Below, piece after piece: positions 10,662 to 63,962 of a stretch of 64,000 nucleotides of DNA. Both the position numbers and the translations under genes were made by a program. The stretch covers positions 6,393,075 to 6,457,074 of the forward strand of contig CM030853.1 in the NCBI GenBank assembly GCA_018105865.1, read 5' to 3'. Within the stretch, counting starts at the first letter, position 1, and every line of letters begins with the position of its first letter. Origin of the DNA: Metaphire vulgaris (lineage: Eukaryota > Annelida > Clitellata > Crassiclitellata > Megascolecidae). Below the pieces are notes generated by a model. It ran no database searches. It had not been told where the DNA came from and worked only from the letters and a program-made list of their open reading frames with translations.

Positions 10662-11348
10662 TATGCAGGTGACAAAAAAACCGGATTTGTCACAATTAGG
10701 TTTGCATTTAATATAGTACAGTATTTTGTAGGGCTGCGCTAACAGGTGCAGAGTAGTTTAGGAGTCGAGCAGGAGTCGTTGGTCTTAGCTTAGCGAGTAC
10801 TCGAGTACTCGCGTAAAACCAGTTCAAGTACATGATTTGCAAATGTTACACGTCACATATTGCTTATTATTTGCCTCATGACCTCATTTAACCAAAGCAG
10901 AACATTAGATATAGTTACATATCACTTTTTCGGATATTAAAGCTTTTTCAAATTTAGTATAACAGAAGTTACAGAACAGAAACTATTTTACCGGCACTGG
11001 CAAAAACGGGGAGGTCTTCACTAGATCAGTTGGCCCACTGTGGACAACATCTTAACTAACTGAAAAGGGCATAACGAATAAGAATAACCTAAATAAGACT
11101 GATTAATAATTATTTGTAACTAAAAAATAACGTGTAGGCCAAATTTTAATGAAATTCTTTGGTTATTCAATTTTTTATTTATCTATTCTATTATTTGTTT
11201 AGTTATTCTGCAATAGACAGCGAGTACTCGACTCAAAAGATACTACGACTCAATTTGGAGTCGAGTACTGTCATTTTCAGAGTTACGATATAAGAGTTAC
11301 GACGACGAAGAAGAAGAAGAAAAAGCGCAGCCCTAGTATTTTTGCGAA

Positions 11349-11436
<88 letters not shown>

Positions 11437-12522
11437 ATTAGAAATGTCCAGTCCAGTATACGGTGGTATTTAAGAATCAGGCCAGTGGGGAGTGCGCGAG
11501 GTGTGGGGGTGGGGGGGAGAAGGCTTAATTTCTTCATTATGCTAAATAAATTAGTTAAACAAGCTACTTACACCGTGAAACAGTGGTCAAGAATTTCCTT
11601 CATTCAAATACCATGCTGCATTTGAATGAAAGAACACCGCAAAATGTACTCTTAGCATACAGTCAGAAATGCCTTTTTAAATCGTCTACCTGTCATCGAT
11701 GCTATTTTCCGAATCTTTAAAAAAATTGTCGGAACTATTTTTTAGACGATTTCTAGCCTGCAACCGTGAAACGGGTTTTGAAATCGTGCCAGTTTCGAGC
11801 GAAACTTATACAGTAATATCAAAAGCCATTTGACGGATAGCGCCTTTAGCGAACACGTAAGAAGGGCTGTGACATTAAGAATTTAAGAGTGATCTCTCAG
11901 AAAACGCGCTATATAAATATTCTATCACACTGCATTGCATTACAAGATAAATGCGTCATTGCCACAACTAAAATTATGTGGATTTGACTGAAACTTTAAA
12001 ATATATCAAAGGATCAAAATGGATCGAAAGATCGAAATAGGATCAAAATGAATCGAAGGATCCAAATGGATCATGGCATTAAAATGGATCGAAGGATGAT
12101 GATCGAAACGGATCAAAAGATCAAAATGGAACAAAGCCAAAAAGGATCAAAGCCAAATGGATAAAAGCCAAAAAGGCTAACCCTAACCCTAACTTCCTTC
12201 AAAATCTAGCTCCATTTTCTCGTCAACGAATTCATTCTCTTCTTCGTCTTCGAGCAATATTGAGCATACAGGCGCTGTTCCCAAATCGTCGTCCGTAAAT
12301 TTCCAGTCAAGAGCTGAATTTGTTTCTAATTATTCTAGTTCCCTTAGGGGCCGTCCATAAAGTACGTCACGCTCGAGGGGAGGGGTCTAGGAAAGCGGGG
12401 GAAATGCTGTCGAAAAAGTGTGACGTACTGTATCTAATGGATGACCTCTTAGGAACGGTGTTTATAAAGTGTTTGAAACATTAACGTCTGTTATAATATT
12501 CAGAATGTGAAATTTCTTTCAG
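10025..12522. other. Upstream PKC intron, no gene seen
   Basis: Contains GAC/GAA triplets (10467-10510), a 70-bp TA array (10592-10661), a fragment of the mariner-like element seen at 50367 (GACAAAAAAACCGG...GGTTTGCATTTAATATAGT, 10670-10717), a TC/TA array (11349-11436), degenerate 20-bp repeats (11990-12176) and a telomere-like motif. I find no C1A first exon for the PKC here. Confidence 0.6.
11990..12193. repeat. Degenerate GGATCAAAATGGATCGAA repeats plus telomere-like motif
   Basis: About ten diverged units built on GGATCAAA(A)TGGATCGAA, running into AAAGCCAAAAAGG units and then CTAACCCTAACCCTAAC at 12177-12193, nearly three copies of the animal telomere repeat. Confidence 0.75.
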
Positions 12523-54179
<41,657 letters not shown>

Positions 54180-55341
54180 AAAAAGACGTTTTTCTCTGCT
54201 TTTTGACTAAGAAAATTTAATTCCTGCAATTGTGCTCAAAAACCCTCAAAAACCCCGAGTCAAGTTGAACGATATAGACTCAACAGAAGTTGTTCGTGAT
54301 TACTGATAATTATTGTGCTTGCAGTCTGTTGAATATTTTCAAGGTTTTCGTGTGTGCGTTGATTGTTGAGATGCATTTAGATCTGAATACTGGCGGGTGA
54401 CGTTCCTATTTATAGCACCTGGAATTTTGCAGATGGACGATGTTCTTGTTGATATTTTCTTTCAAATACTAAACGGTGTACAACTGTACATAGTGCAGTT
54501 CTATTTATTAATTGTGCTTGACGTGTTTCTGGCATAATATATTTTAATATGGTAAGTAGATATGGTAACAAGTTAAGAACCTGCTGTCTATGCTCCAGAG
54601 TGTCTACAATGGTAAGGACTTGGCAGCATATTTGAGTAGAAACAGTTTCACTGAGTTTTTCTGATTATTGTTAATGCCAATTATATATTGAAGGCCGTTC
54701 ACAGGATAGTAGGATAGTAGTTGTTAATGATGTTCAATTTTTACAGCAATTGATTGAATCCATTACTGGTAGTTTATTTTTGGAATTTGCGTTTTGATAT
54801 ATTAAAGTGACATTTGCTCTGAATGTCAGGTGGAGAGCATACAGTAAATCCCCATAAACATGAACCTTTTGGTTAATGGGAATGCTTGCTTTTCCTGGTC
54901 CTCTGGTCTGTTTTATTGGAATTTTACTGTATTGTATTTAATGAACCGAGACGAGTCGTCGGTGTATTTTATTTAATGAATCGAGTCGTCGTGTTCTAAT
55001 TTTGTGCATGTTTTGACCTTCTTCTCTAGCTGTGAACTGTTAGATAACAAGACTAATGTTCAGCATTTGAAATAATAGGATTTCAAGTTTATGTACATTT
55101 TTAATATTTATTCTTTTATATTCCTTTTAATGACGATCATATTGTGCTATGCTTTTGGATTTGTGAATACCGTTATTTATGAATATGTCGTTTTGAATAA
55201 TTGTTGCGTTATCTTATAAATCTCGTAAAGATTTGTGGTTCTTATAATTACAATCACTCTCTGACTGCTGTCACTGCCACTAATCTGCCTTCCACTGCTG
55301 CTTTGACAGGATCACAATGCTCAAGAAGAGTTTTCATTAAA
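54180..55341 (+). other. Probable PKC 3' UTR
   Basis: AT-rich sequence without repeats until 55453. Candidate polyadenylation hexamers ATTAAA occur at 54801 and 55336; no AATAAA is seen close to the stop. Which one is used cannot be told from sequence alone. Confidence 0.5.
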
Positions 55342-55452
55342 ATCTAGAATTGAATTTGTTCCTTGCTGACTTTCAGACACAAGAGTTTCCACTTACCTTA
55401 CCTAGCGATGTCAGGAACTGTTTGCCAAAACTGCTGTACACTACTGAGCAAT

Positions 55453-55693
55453 CAGGCCTGAGGAGAGGGAGTGCAGCCGGTACATTGCTCCGGGGCCCAC
55501 AGGGGCCCGTGCCCGATAAGTTTTTTTGCTCTTTTTGGAGAGATGATAACGGTTTTTTTGCTTCTCAGACTCCTTTTGGAGAGGCGATAACGTTTTTTTT
55601 GCTCGTCAGGTTTTTTGGAGAGTTGATAATTTTTTTTCTGGGACCCGTCACAATTTTTTGTACCGGGGCCCGGAACTTCTCTCTGCGGCCCTG
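55453..55693. mobile_element. hAT-type MITE, CAGGCCTGAGGAGAGG / CGGCCCTG ends
   Basis: 241 bp; starts CAGGCCTGAGGAGAGGG and ends CTCTCTGCGGCCCTG; perfect duplication TGAGCAAT (55445-55452, 55694-55701). Several GATAACGTTTTTTTTGCTCG units, the reverse of the shared box, fill the centre. Confidence 0.93.
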
Positions 55694-55763
55694 TGAGCAA
55701 TGTGGTTTGTGATTTTTTTGTTTGTTTAAACCAGTTTATTCCAATCTATAAAACCAGTTTAGT

Positions 55764-55769
<6 letters not shown>

Positions 55770-55817
<48 letters not shown>
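55770..55817. repeat. (TA)n microsatellite
   Basis: About 24 TA units. Confidence 0.97.
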
Positions 55818-55820
<3 letters not shown>

Positions 55821-56121
55821 AAGTGTCATTATTTTGGTGATTTGTGATTTATTATCCTATTGTACAGTTTTTCAGAGACTGTTCCCACTTGGTTTTCTTT
55901 TACAAGACAGTTAATTAAACCATTGATGCAATTATAAAATCCAAAGTGTGGTCATGTACAGATTTTTCAAAACTGCTGAATATTTGAGGTTTAAGAAATC
56001 ATGACAGTTTAAATGAATCTTTGCATTATATGAAATCCAAAGCTATTATGCAATCAAATTTCGAAATATGCTGCAAATTTACGAAAGAAGGCAGAATTTA
56101 AATGCCCTAAGTGTGTGTGTA

Positions 56122-56157
<36 letters not shown>

Positions 56158-57649
56158 TGGATCACTGTGTAATGTTGGGAATTTAGTATGGATCGATTCA
56201 CTTGTAGTTTCAAGTCAGCTGCATAAGATTTTTCATAAATCATTGACTTTAACATTAACGTGACTTTCATTATGAAATATTCTTGCGATTGCTTACTTAC
56301 TTTTTCTGCTTGCATTATTGTGATTGCTTTTTGCAATTTACTAACTAGATGCTAAAGTATTTTTGCATTGGCTAGCTTGCCAAATATTTTATTTGAACTT
56401 ATCATTGCTTTATGAGTGTAAATAGAGTATTTGTTTTGCTGAGACAATATGGCAGACAGACAGTGTTCAATTTTCAGGGCTGAAGGATTAACCCCAACTG
56501 GTCATGGATGATCCCCAGTAGTGGGTTAAAGATTTAATTTTGATGAGCCCCACTGCTTTTTGAGATAATTTGACCATTGCAGAGACACATAAGAAAGATG
56601 TGGTGTGCACAGACTTTAGGTGACATATTAAAATAAGACCAAATCATATAGCCAGAGTTTTGGGACGTTTAGCAGTTATTTGATTAATTAGACAGTTAGT
56701 TAATTAGTTAGCTAATTAGTTAGTTACTTAACTAGTTGGCCAGTCAATCAGACAATTTATATAGCGGCATAGACAGCAACAGGCAAAGGAGAAAAGCAGG
56801 GCTGGAAAATGTGATTAAGATTTATAAACCTTGCTTTTCTAAAAAGTAAAATTTTGGGGTTTATTAGGTTTTCTTATTAATTTTAGAGTCAAAATATGAA
56901 AAATTCCATCTGTAATGCTTTAATAGCTTGTCACTCTCTGCAGACAGCATAACACAGGTGACAACAATATAGATTATAGAGTAGGGTCTATGGGTGTTGA
57001 CACATGACAACAATATAGAGAGGGATGTATGGATGCTGACATGCCAAACAGTAAAAACCTATATTTCATTTCTAGAACCCTATGGTTTTTCCAGCCCTGC
57101 ATGGAGAAAAGTGCAGGATGGAGATTTTGAGCCGTTGTACTTTTCACTGAGGTAAACGATAAAATTAATAAGTTTACGTGTCTAATTATTTGTTAGCAAC
57201 AGATTCTTGACCAGCACCTGTGACTGTCTTATGCTCTGAAAGTACATGCAAATGATGCAGCATACTTTTGACTCTGGAAATAATTTCAGCCATCGAGTTT
57301 TGCCGTGGTGTAACAACTGATAGTTAACGCCAACAAATTCACAATTAAAAATCTAAAGGGAGATACAAGAGTGTTGAATTACATCTAATCTAAAGTCTAA
57401 ACTAATTAAATCATCAACTTTTATAGAGCCTAGGTTAATGCACAGAGGCATCTAATAACTGGTAGAATAGAAAATCACATTCGTACAAGATCATAGGCAT
57501 AAACTTCTATTAGGCCTATTATATAGTGTCCAACCTCTTGCCACTTTTCTGAGTGGCTACCATAGAGAATGGGAAGGCATAGGGGTTCCCACCACTTTTT
57601 TCATCCAAGCTTACACCTTACATCAATGGACAAGACCCATCAGATCCTT
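55818..57649. other. Spacer between the PKC and STUB1 genes
   Basis: Holds a (GT)n tract at 56112-56156, a (TTAG)n-like tract at 56690-56735 and a short ATTTATATAGCGGCAT retroelement-type tail at 56755. No gene is recognised. Confidence 0.6.
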
Positions 57650-57692
57650 GATGACGTCATCGAAGAAGCACTCATTCTGAGATGCTATATAT
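57650..57692 (+). promoter_or_regulatory. STUB1: Candidate STUB1 core promoter: CRE plus TATA
   Basis: GATGACGTCATC at 57650-57661 is a perfect 12-bp palindrome with the full CRE/ATF site TGACGTCA. TATATAT follows at 57686-57692, 64 bp before the STUB1 start codon. The spacing suits a TATA promoter with a short 5' UTR. No transcript evidence is available. Confidence 0.45.
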
Positions 57693-57755
57693 GGCCTGTG
57701 TCGGTGAATTTTGTTGTTTTCTTTTAGATTAATTAATTTTAATTCCGTTTAATCG

Positions 57756-57890
57756 ATGGGTCCAATAAAAGCGTCGGAAAAGAAGAAGCACGTCACCGTC
57801 TTGACGGCGACCGATCACAAGGAGCAGGGAAACAAATGCTTCGCTCAGCGGCGATACGCCGAGGCGCTCGCCTGCTATACTAAGGCCATC
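57756..57890 (+). CDS. STUB1: STUB1 exon 1: start and TPR1
   Basis: [20 protein letters not shown] then [20 protein letters not shown] and YTKAI, followed by donor GTAAGG. The Lys of HKEQGNK corresponds to the carboxylate-clamp Lys30 of human CHIP. The exon is noticeably more GC-rich than its surroundings. Confidence 0.94.
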
Positions 57891-58995
57891 GTAAGGAGAA
57901 CTTATTGTGCGCTACTTTGTTGTCTGTGCTCGATGGGCTGTTGTTGGATTACTTGGATGCTGAGATACCACTGGCTGTTTTTTGACGATCAAGTGTTATA
58001 GATGTCTGTAAGGTAGAATTGAATCGAAGCCTTCAAATTAATTTTGTAAGATGGACTGTCGATTTATGAAGTTTTGTTTAATGAAGATTTTGAAAGACTT
58101 GACCAACGGTCACCAACCTCTACTTCTAGCGCTCTCCCAATTTCACTCTTCACGTTCCAGAATTAGTGTCCCTCTTAATGTTCTCAGCTGCTATATGAAC
58201 GCTGAATGTAAATTGCCATAACAATATAGAGGATTTGTTCAGCTGGCTTCCTGTTTCAGGTTATAGGCTGTAAGCAACCGTGTCGTCATGATCATCTTTG
58301 ATCACTTATTTTCTTCTTGTTGAGACTATATGGCTGCGAGATCTGGATATTTGATAAAACGTTGTTATTTTGTTTGTTAATGTTGTTTAAAAAGTTGCAG
58401 TATTTGTTTTGTTGAAAGAACGTAAATCCAAATGTAGCAACATATTACACAAACCGATCTCTGTGCCATCTAAAGCTGAAACAGTGGCAGTTGGCATGTC
58501 AGGATTGTCGGATGGCTCTCGAGCTTGATCCGTGTTTAGTGAAAGCGCACTTCTTCACCGGCCAAGCACTTCTTGAGTTGAAGCAGTTTGATGAAGCCAT
58601 CACTAGTCTGATGAGAGGTAGGCAACTGAGTGCACGATAAAAGTTTGAACAAGTTACCATTTTCTATCATCATCATCATCATCATCATCATCATTTATGC
58701 CCTGACAATGCTTGCGCATTATAGGCAATATATTATATTGCAACAAGCAAGTTACCATTTTCTATATTAGATCAAATTTCTAAGTTGGTTTTAAACTGAC
58801 ATGTACTGAAAGTTATATAGTTATACCTGTATGTATTTGGTGTCTCTGTAAAATTTGACAAGTGAACGTAATTGTATTGTTGTATTGTAGGTGTTGTGTT
58901 TTACTACACAATTATTAATTATTAATAACCTTTCAGTTTATATAGTCTCTTAATATGCATGTAATTAATATAATCATTTTAAAGTAATATTATTG

Positions 58996-59045
<50 letters not shown>

Positions 59046-60263
59046 CCAGTGGTGATGGTCTGGACTGCCAATATGAAGACCCAGGTTCAGTTCCACTTAG
59101 TAGCAATACCTCTCATCAGTGCCCCTTCAGAACAGCTCAGTTCCCCCTTTGGGGCTGTCCATTAATTACATCAACAAAATAGGTGGGGAGGGGTTTGATA
59201 AAATTTGACAGTTGTTGGCAGGGGATGGATGGATGGCTCAAGAGAAGTTGATGCAGCAATTTCACTTTTTGCAAATAATGAAAAGGATAGGAAATTTCAT
59301 GGAATACTTATTTATTACAACGAAGAAAAGCCTGACAAGCAAAACAAGTAATCATTTTGACACACTTGATGAGCAAAAAAGTGGGAAAAGTCATCATCAC
59401 ACAAAAAATAACCTAAACTTTTTAGGGGGACCCATCACTGATCTTGGGGGGGTTCAAAAGTTGTTGACATAATTATAGGGGGTCATAGAAATTTGACAGT
59501 TGTTGACAAGGGGAGGAGGTAAAAAATTGCCCAAAAATTGTTGACATATTCTCTCTTTAATGGAGAACCTAGTAAGTAAGTAAGTAAGAAAATCTCATGA
59601 ATTTCTTTAGCACTTTTGAAAGCAGGTACAGCAGTAGCTGCTTATCCCGATGCAGACATTTACAGGCTGGAGTTATGCATTCATGTTTTGTGTTTTTGAG
59701 ACAGTGTACTACATAAATATATAAATTCTGATAATTTTTTTAGGATGGACTTTGATGTGAATTTAAACCAGTGTTAAATAGATGATTGTTTTATCTCTAG
59801 CCAGTGATCTTGCAAGGGAACAGCAGCTTAACTTTGGAGATGATATAACAGGACTTTTGAGAATTGCTAGAAAACACAAATGGATGACAGCAGAAGAAAA
59901 ATGTATACGGGAAGAGAGAGAGCTGAAATCTTGCTTGACAAAACTTCTTGAAGGTGAAAAAGCAAGGTATATGCCAAATGTTATTTAGTGCAACTTATGT
60001 CCTGAGTATTTGTGTTGGCCGTGTATTAGCAGCACTGTTTGATTCTGATTTTTATTTTGAAGTATTATAAAACGGTATTGTTATGGATCATGTAGTAGTA
60101 CAAAGCAAAGAATTACTTTTTAGAAAATGTTATTTTAGTTAATTTGAAAGGTTAGACTTTTCACTGAAACTGATTTATCTTGAGATGGAATTAATTTTTG
60201 ATAAAAAATTAAAATTCTTTATAGTGGATTAGTGGATTAGACAAATAAAAATAAATTGATTAA

Positions 60264-60333
<70 letters not shown>

Positions 60334-60397
60334 GAGCTCAGTTATACTTAGTTCCTGAGGGACTTATTACAAAAGTGTCCAAGATACAGACATATAT

Positions 60398-60449
<52 letters not shown>

Positions 60450-62754
60450 TGTATGTGTATGTATATATATATATATATAATGATAATTCCTTTCCTAACC
60501 TATTCATTGTTTCTGTGCATTCTCGTTATAGACAGAAAGATAATGCTTTAGCCAGAGGTGACATTAAAGACTTAGAAGAGGAGCTACAGAAGTTGGATAT
60601 TCTTTATGTGAGTTATTGGACAGACAAATGATATAATGAACCACAATCTTGGTCTTTGGTTTGGTTATTGGCTAAATGGTTATTGGCTGAGTGGTTATTG
60701 GCTGAATGGTTATTGGCTGAATGGTTAGTGGCTGAATGTAATATCAATAGATGCTATTTGGTTTTAGACCTATTTAGACCTAAAAGGGAAACATTATCCA
60801 ATAAATGTTGCATTATTGTAGTGATGCAATGTAGGCAATCATTTAAACTTGAATCATCATATTTGGGTGTTTTTTGCTGATATTATTTTTCCCCAGAGAG
60901 ATAATACTGTCATTATATGATCTTACAATTGCTGAGTTTCTATCCTATCTAATGGTTGCTTTCACCCAAAACATTGATTATATGGATTGTGGTGTGTCTT
61001 ATTGTTATAAAATTTTCTTGAACAAAGGTTTCCTTTATTCTTTGGCATTGCTCATGCTGCTTACATTTTTTCCTTTCTTTCAAGGCATCACCTAAGTCCT
61101 CACTTTCTTTTGAAACTCTGTAAAACACAGAAAAGCAGTTATGTGCTGTAATGTGGAAAAATTGGAATTTGGTTTGGTACTAAAGTGCTGATTTAGAATG
61201 TGCTTTGAGCTAGAATACCAGATTTTAAAGTACTCGGTACTAAGTAAAGAACCAGTTTAAAAAAGTGAGTCTCTAAAGCGCTGGTTTTAAGTAAGAAGGA
61301 TATAAAAGACAGAGGTACTTTGGCTTTTTTGCGCTCTTTCATCTTTTGCTCTTAGATTAGATGCAAGAACTTGTGATAAGATAAGACGTTTGCCATCAAT
61401 TATTCTTCTTGTTCTTGTATATGTTCAATGTTGTTACAAGCTGTCCTACAAACGATTTGACTCATATAATGCTTGTCAATCTGAGGGTTTGTTTGAGAAA
61501 TAATAAGTTTAATGGCAAGATCTTTTGAGTTTATTCTTTTCACTTATGACCAGATTCAAGTTAATGCTCATGTACCCACGAACATTTAACGTGACAGATG
61601 TGAAGCCTGCAGAGCAATTGCCCGTTGGTTGCAATAAATTATACAATTATTAATTAATTAATTACTTTACAGCAGTGAAGTCCTTCTGCTGTTACTGCAT
61701 AGAAAGGACTGTCGAAGTTATGTGAGGTTCAGCATCTTTGGCTTCATATGTGAATGTTGGGGATGGTATGTCATGTGACATCAAAATAAGATATGGCAAC
61801 TAGTTTAGAACTAGAGCTTGTCAATAAAATGCATACTTATGGTATTATGGTAGAGGAGACCGAATACGTTTTTTAATACCGAGAAAACCGATGAACAGTT
61901 CGTAAAGAATCTTAAGACACACTTGTTCAATTCGTCATTTGACTGCTAACCGTACGTTGTGAAGCACTCTTGATTTAGGCTTAGGCCTTGTTATAGGGCT
62001 ATATAAATTGTCAGATAATAAATAAATAATAACTTTGTGTGTCTTTCAGTATTACTGTTTTTCCATAGGAAGAAAAATTGGACCAACTGAACTCCTTATT
62101 CCACAAATTGGACGAAAAACGAAAGGTAGGACATGAGTTGATGAATTTGCACCTGTGTGAATGACTAAGTTTTGAATTTGCACCTGATTTTCTGAATCGA
62201 TTTGTTAGTATGGTATCTGAAAATATTGTGACAATGTTGAGGTAGATGTTACATCTTCAGTTGCTTTCAACTTTAATTTTGTTCATGATATAAATAATGT
62301 CTGAAATAGCTAGCTAGCTATTTTAATTGATTTTAGTGTTTTCATTCTGGCCTTTAGTCCTGGTTAGATTGTAGCAACCAGAATTCCAGCATGATTGATT
62401 TTATAACTTTAAGATCTTTGCTTGCTTTATTATTGTCATGACGATGTGTATTGAATTTTATGACAAGGTGTATTGAATTGACCATCAATTTTCTTGGTGC
62501 TATAGTGTATTAATTGAAGTTAATTAAGTGCCTAAGAATAAGTAGCTACTGCAGTACTGCTCTAAAAGTGCTATATAAATTTTTGAGATTTTGCTTACTT
62601 AATTATGCCATGTCTTTATTTGCTCTGCTTGTGGCAGAAACGTGAAGTTCCGGATATTTTATGCGGAAAAATAAGCTTTGAACTTATGCGAGACCCAGTC
62701 ATCACCCCAAGCGGAATAACTTACGATCGAAGAGACATTGACGAACACCTCCAG
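57756..62754 (+). CDS. STUB1: STUB1/CHIP, TPR and U-box E3 ubiquitin ligase (last exon outside window)
   Basis: Co-chaperone ligase that binds the EEVD tails of Hsp70 and Hsp90 through three TPRs and ubiquitinates their clients through a U-box; cytosolic. Exons 57756-57890, 58419-58617, 59801-59966, 60532-60607, 62069-62125 and 62638-62754 join in frame to exactly 250 codons. The order is TPR1 ([20 protein letters not shown]), TPR2 ([11 protein letters not shown]), TPR3 ([20 protein letters not shown]), helical hairpin ([19 protein letters not shown]), charged coiled coil, and the first two thirds of the U-box ([20 protein letters not shown]). The human protein is 303 residues and its last exon encodes about 38 (HFDPVTR..L to the end), which I do not find before 64000. 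The start ATG was chosen because it opens the frame just ahead of TPR1 and is preceded by a promoter-like segment. The gene follows the PKC gene head-to-tail, 3.6 kb downstream. Confidence 0.96.
58419..58617 (+). CDS. STUB1: STUB1 exon 2: TPR2 and TPR3
   Basis: 199 bp between TTGTTGAAAG and GTAGGC. Reads [20 protein letters not shown] then [20 protein letters not shown] and [20 protein letters not shown]. The Asn of YTNR and Lys of VKAHFF are clamp residues for the chaperone tail. Confidence 0.95.
58666..58694. repeat. (ATC)n microsatellite
   Basis: Nine ATC units. Confidence 0.9.
58999..59043. repeat. (TA)n microsatellite
   Basis: About 22 TA units directly before a possible SINE head. Confidence 0.96.
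59046..59150 (+). mobile_element. Possible tRNA-derived SINE fragment
   Basis: GTGGTGATGGTCTGGACTGC and, 30 bp on, AGGTTCAGTTCC resemble box A and box B of a pol III promoter. No cloverleaf or 3' tail can be traced. Confidence 0.25.
59155..59540. mobile_element. Diverged copy of the CCATCCATAAATGACG MITE family
   Basis: GGGGCTGTCCATTAATTACA at the left and repeated TGACAGTTGTTGACA / AAAAATTGCCCAAAAATTGTTGACAT units parallel the 18483 copy. It contains CCTGACAAGCAAAACAAG and TTGATGAGCAAAAAAGTGG boxes. No right end is seen. Confidence 0.5.
59571..59655 (-). mobile_element. Short retroelement tail, (TTAC)n-ended family
   Basis: (GTAA)n, then AAAATCTCATGAATTTC, TTTAGCACTTTTGAAAGC and GCAGTAGCTGCTTATCC; best preserved with the copy at 8167. 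Confidence 0.65.
59801..59966 (+). CDS. STUB1: STUB1 exon 3: helical linker
   Basis: 166 bp between TTATCTCTAG and GTATAT. Reads [20 protein letters not shown] then [20 protein letters not shown] and [25 protein letters not shown] is a CHIP family signature. Confidence 0.95.
60268..60478. repeat. Two (TA)n arrays
   Basis: TA arrays at 60268-60330 and 60392-60478 separated by about 60 bp; the second ends 53 bp before STUB1 exon 4. Confidence 0.96.
60532..60607 (+). CDS. STUB1: STUB1 exon 4: coiled-coil
   Basis: 76 bp between TCGTTATAG and GTGAGT. Reads [20 protein letters not shown] then KLDILY. Less conserved than the rest, as usual for this segment, but phases fit on both sides. Confidence 0.85.
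60608..62068. other. STUB1 intron 4
   Basis: Contains a short TGGTTATTGGCTGAA tandem (60660-60735, five units of about 15 bp) and a LINE 3' end (61855-62035). No gene is seen. Confidence 0.6.
61855..62035 (+). mobile_element. LINE 3' end, KTHLF family
   Basis: Reads [17 protein letters not shown] and stop at about 61950, then a 3' UTR ending GGGCTATATAAATTGTC and an AATAAATAAATAAT tail. A classical C-terminus plus tail of a non-LTR retrotransposon. Confidence 0.85.
62069..62125 (+). CDS. STUB1: STUB1 exon 5: end of coiled-coil
   Basis: 57 bp between TTTTCCATAG and GTAGGA. Reads [19 protein letters not shown]. It matches the DELF.QVDEKRK segment preceding the U-box of human CHIP. Too short for ordinary ORF detection. 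Confidence 0.93.
62520..62605 (+). mobile_element. Short retroelement tail, (CTTA)n-ended family
   Basis: AATAAGTAGCTACTGCAG, AAAAGTGCTATATAAATTTT, TGAGATTTTGCTTACTTA. It is the reverse orientation of the copies at 8167 and 59571, and ends 32 bp before STUB1 exon 6. Confidence 0.6.
62638..62754 (+). CDS. STUB1: STUB1 exon 6: U-box, first part
   Basis: 117 bp after GCTTGTGGCAG. Reads [20 protein letters not shown] then [19 protein letters not shown]. The E2-contact loop (CGKISFELM) is intact. The exon ends at the same codon as in human, and the donor is GCGAGT, giving a GC-AG intron. Confidence 0.95.
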
Positions 62755-63904
62755 GCGAGTAGAAAAATATTGTTTGGAAATTTTCGTCATACGACGCAGC
62801 CTTTTTGTCATACAACGCAGCCTATGACAGACCACAATGGGTCGGGCCTATGTTCATATATCAGTCTGTGGTCTGTGACATCCATTGCAGAGTTCAAGGG
62901 ACTGTGAAGAATAGTTTAGCTGGAGCGTTTTTTGGTCATATTTTAACCCAGTCACTGCTTAAAATTGATGTTTTGGAATGGCAGTCTGTTACAAATTCCC
63001 ATAGGACCTATATTTTGGTTTTTGTGCTTTGACTGGTCTCTGTAAGACAATTTTGGCACTGAAAACAGCTACCTATACAGTATTTAGAATGAACCAAATA
63101 CATGTATGGTAATATGTACTTAAAATGACAACCAAGAAATGTCAATAGAATGGAGTGACGATGTTTGAAGTACATTTTGCAGCTATTTGCTTTTCACATG
63201 GGCGTCGTTCTGCATACTTAAATACATATATACAGACAAATGTTTGACATACTTCTATATGGGGCAAGCTGATGTTGCTGGAATAGCTATTATAATTATT
63301 TCAGGCTGTGCATTAGCGTGGCAATTTTTTGGGAAATATGCAGAACTCGGAGGTCCTAAATATGCGGGAATATATGCGGAAATTTCCCATTTATGCGCCT
63401 CATATTTGCGGAAGTTGCAGTGTTTTTTGGTGAAAAAGGGCTGATGAGCAAAAAAAGGTTATCCAGACAGGCAATGATCCCTGTAAATCTATGCCTATAT
63501 TAGGAAAATAGCAAAAAGAAAAAGTGCAGTATATGTGACAAAAATAGCTAAAATGCGGATAGAATTGCCGCATATTTGAGCAGAAATCGCATATGCGGAG
63601 AAGGCAGCTGAAAATGCCGAGAAAGACGGTTCTATTGGTTTAGGGGTTAAAATGGAATAATAGTGATTAGCAGTTTAACTGTTAGTGACATTATTTATAC
63701 AGTTGTTACTGTTACTAGTTGTTACATTACAGGGAGAGGTGAGGGGATAGCTGAGGAAACGTGCGCAGGGAGTCATGTTTTTAATCTGTAGGAGCATAGG
63801 GGCCATAGAATTAAACATGCAATGTCATGGGTGGCACTGTCTAAAAAAATGCTGTTATTTTTTGGTAATCTTGTGCATCCATTTTGGTTTTTAACTATGC
63901 TACA
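62755..63904. other. STUB1 last intron, no exon found
   Basis: AT-rich. 63303-63620 has ATATGCGGA(A/G)-rich repeats (AAATATGCGGGAATATATGC) and a TGATGAGCAAAAAAAGG box at 63441, so it is probably another non-autonomous element. The final U-box exon is not present. Confidence 0.6.
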
Positions 63905-63924
63905 GTGCTATATAAATTGTCGTG

Positions 63925-63962
<38 letters not shown>
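63905..63962 (+). mobile_element. Retroelement tail with (AAT)n
   Basis: AGTGCTATATAAATTGTCG followed by 41 bp of AAT, the same tail form as at 61990. Confidence 0.7.
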
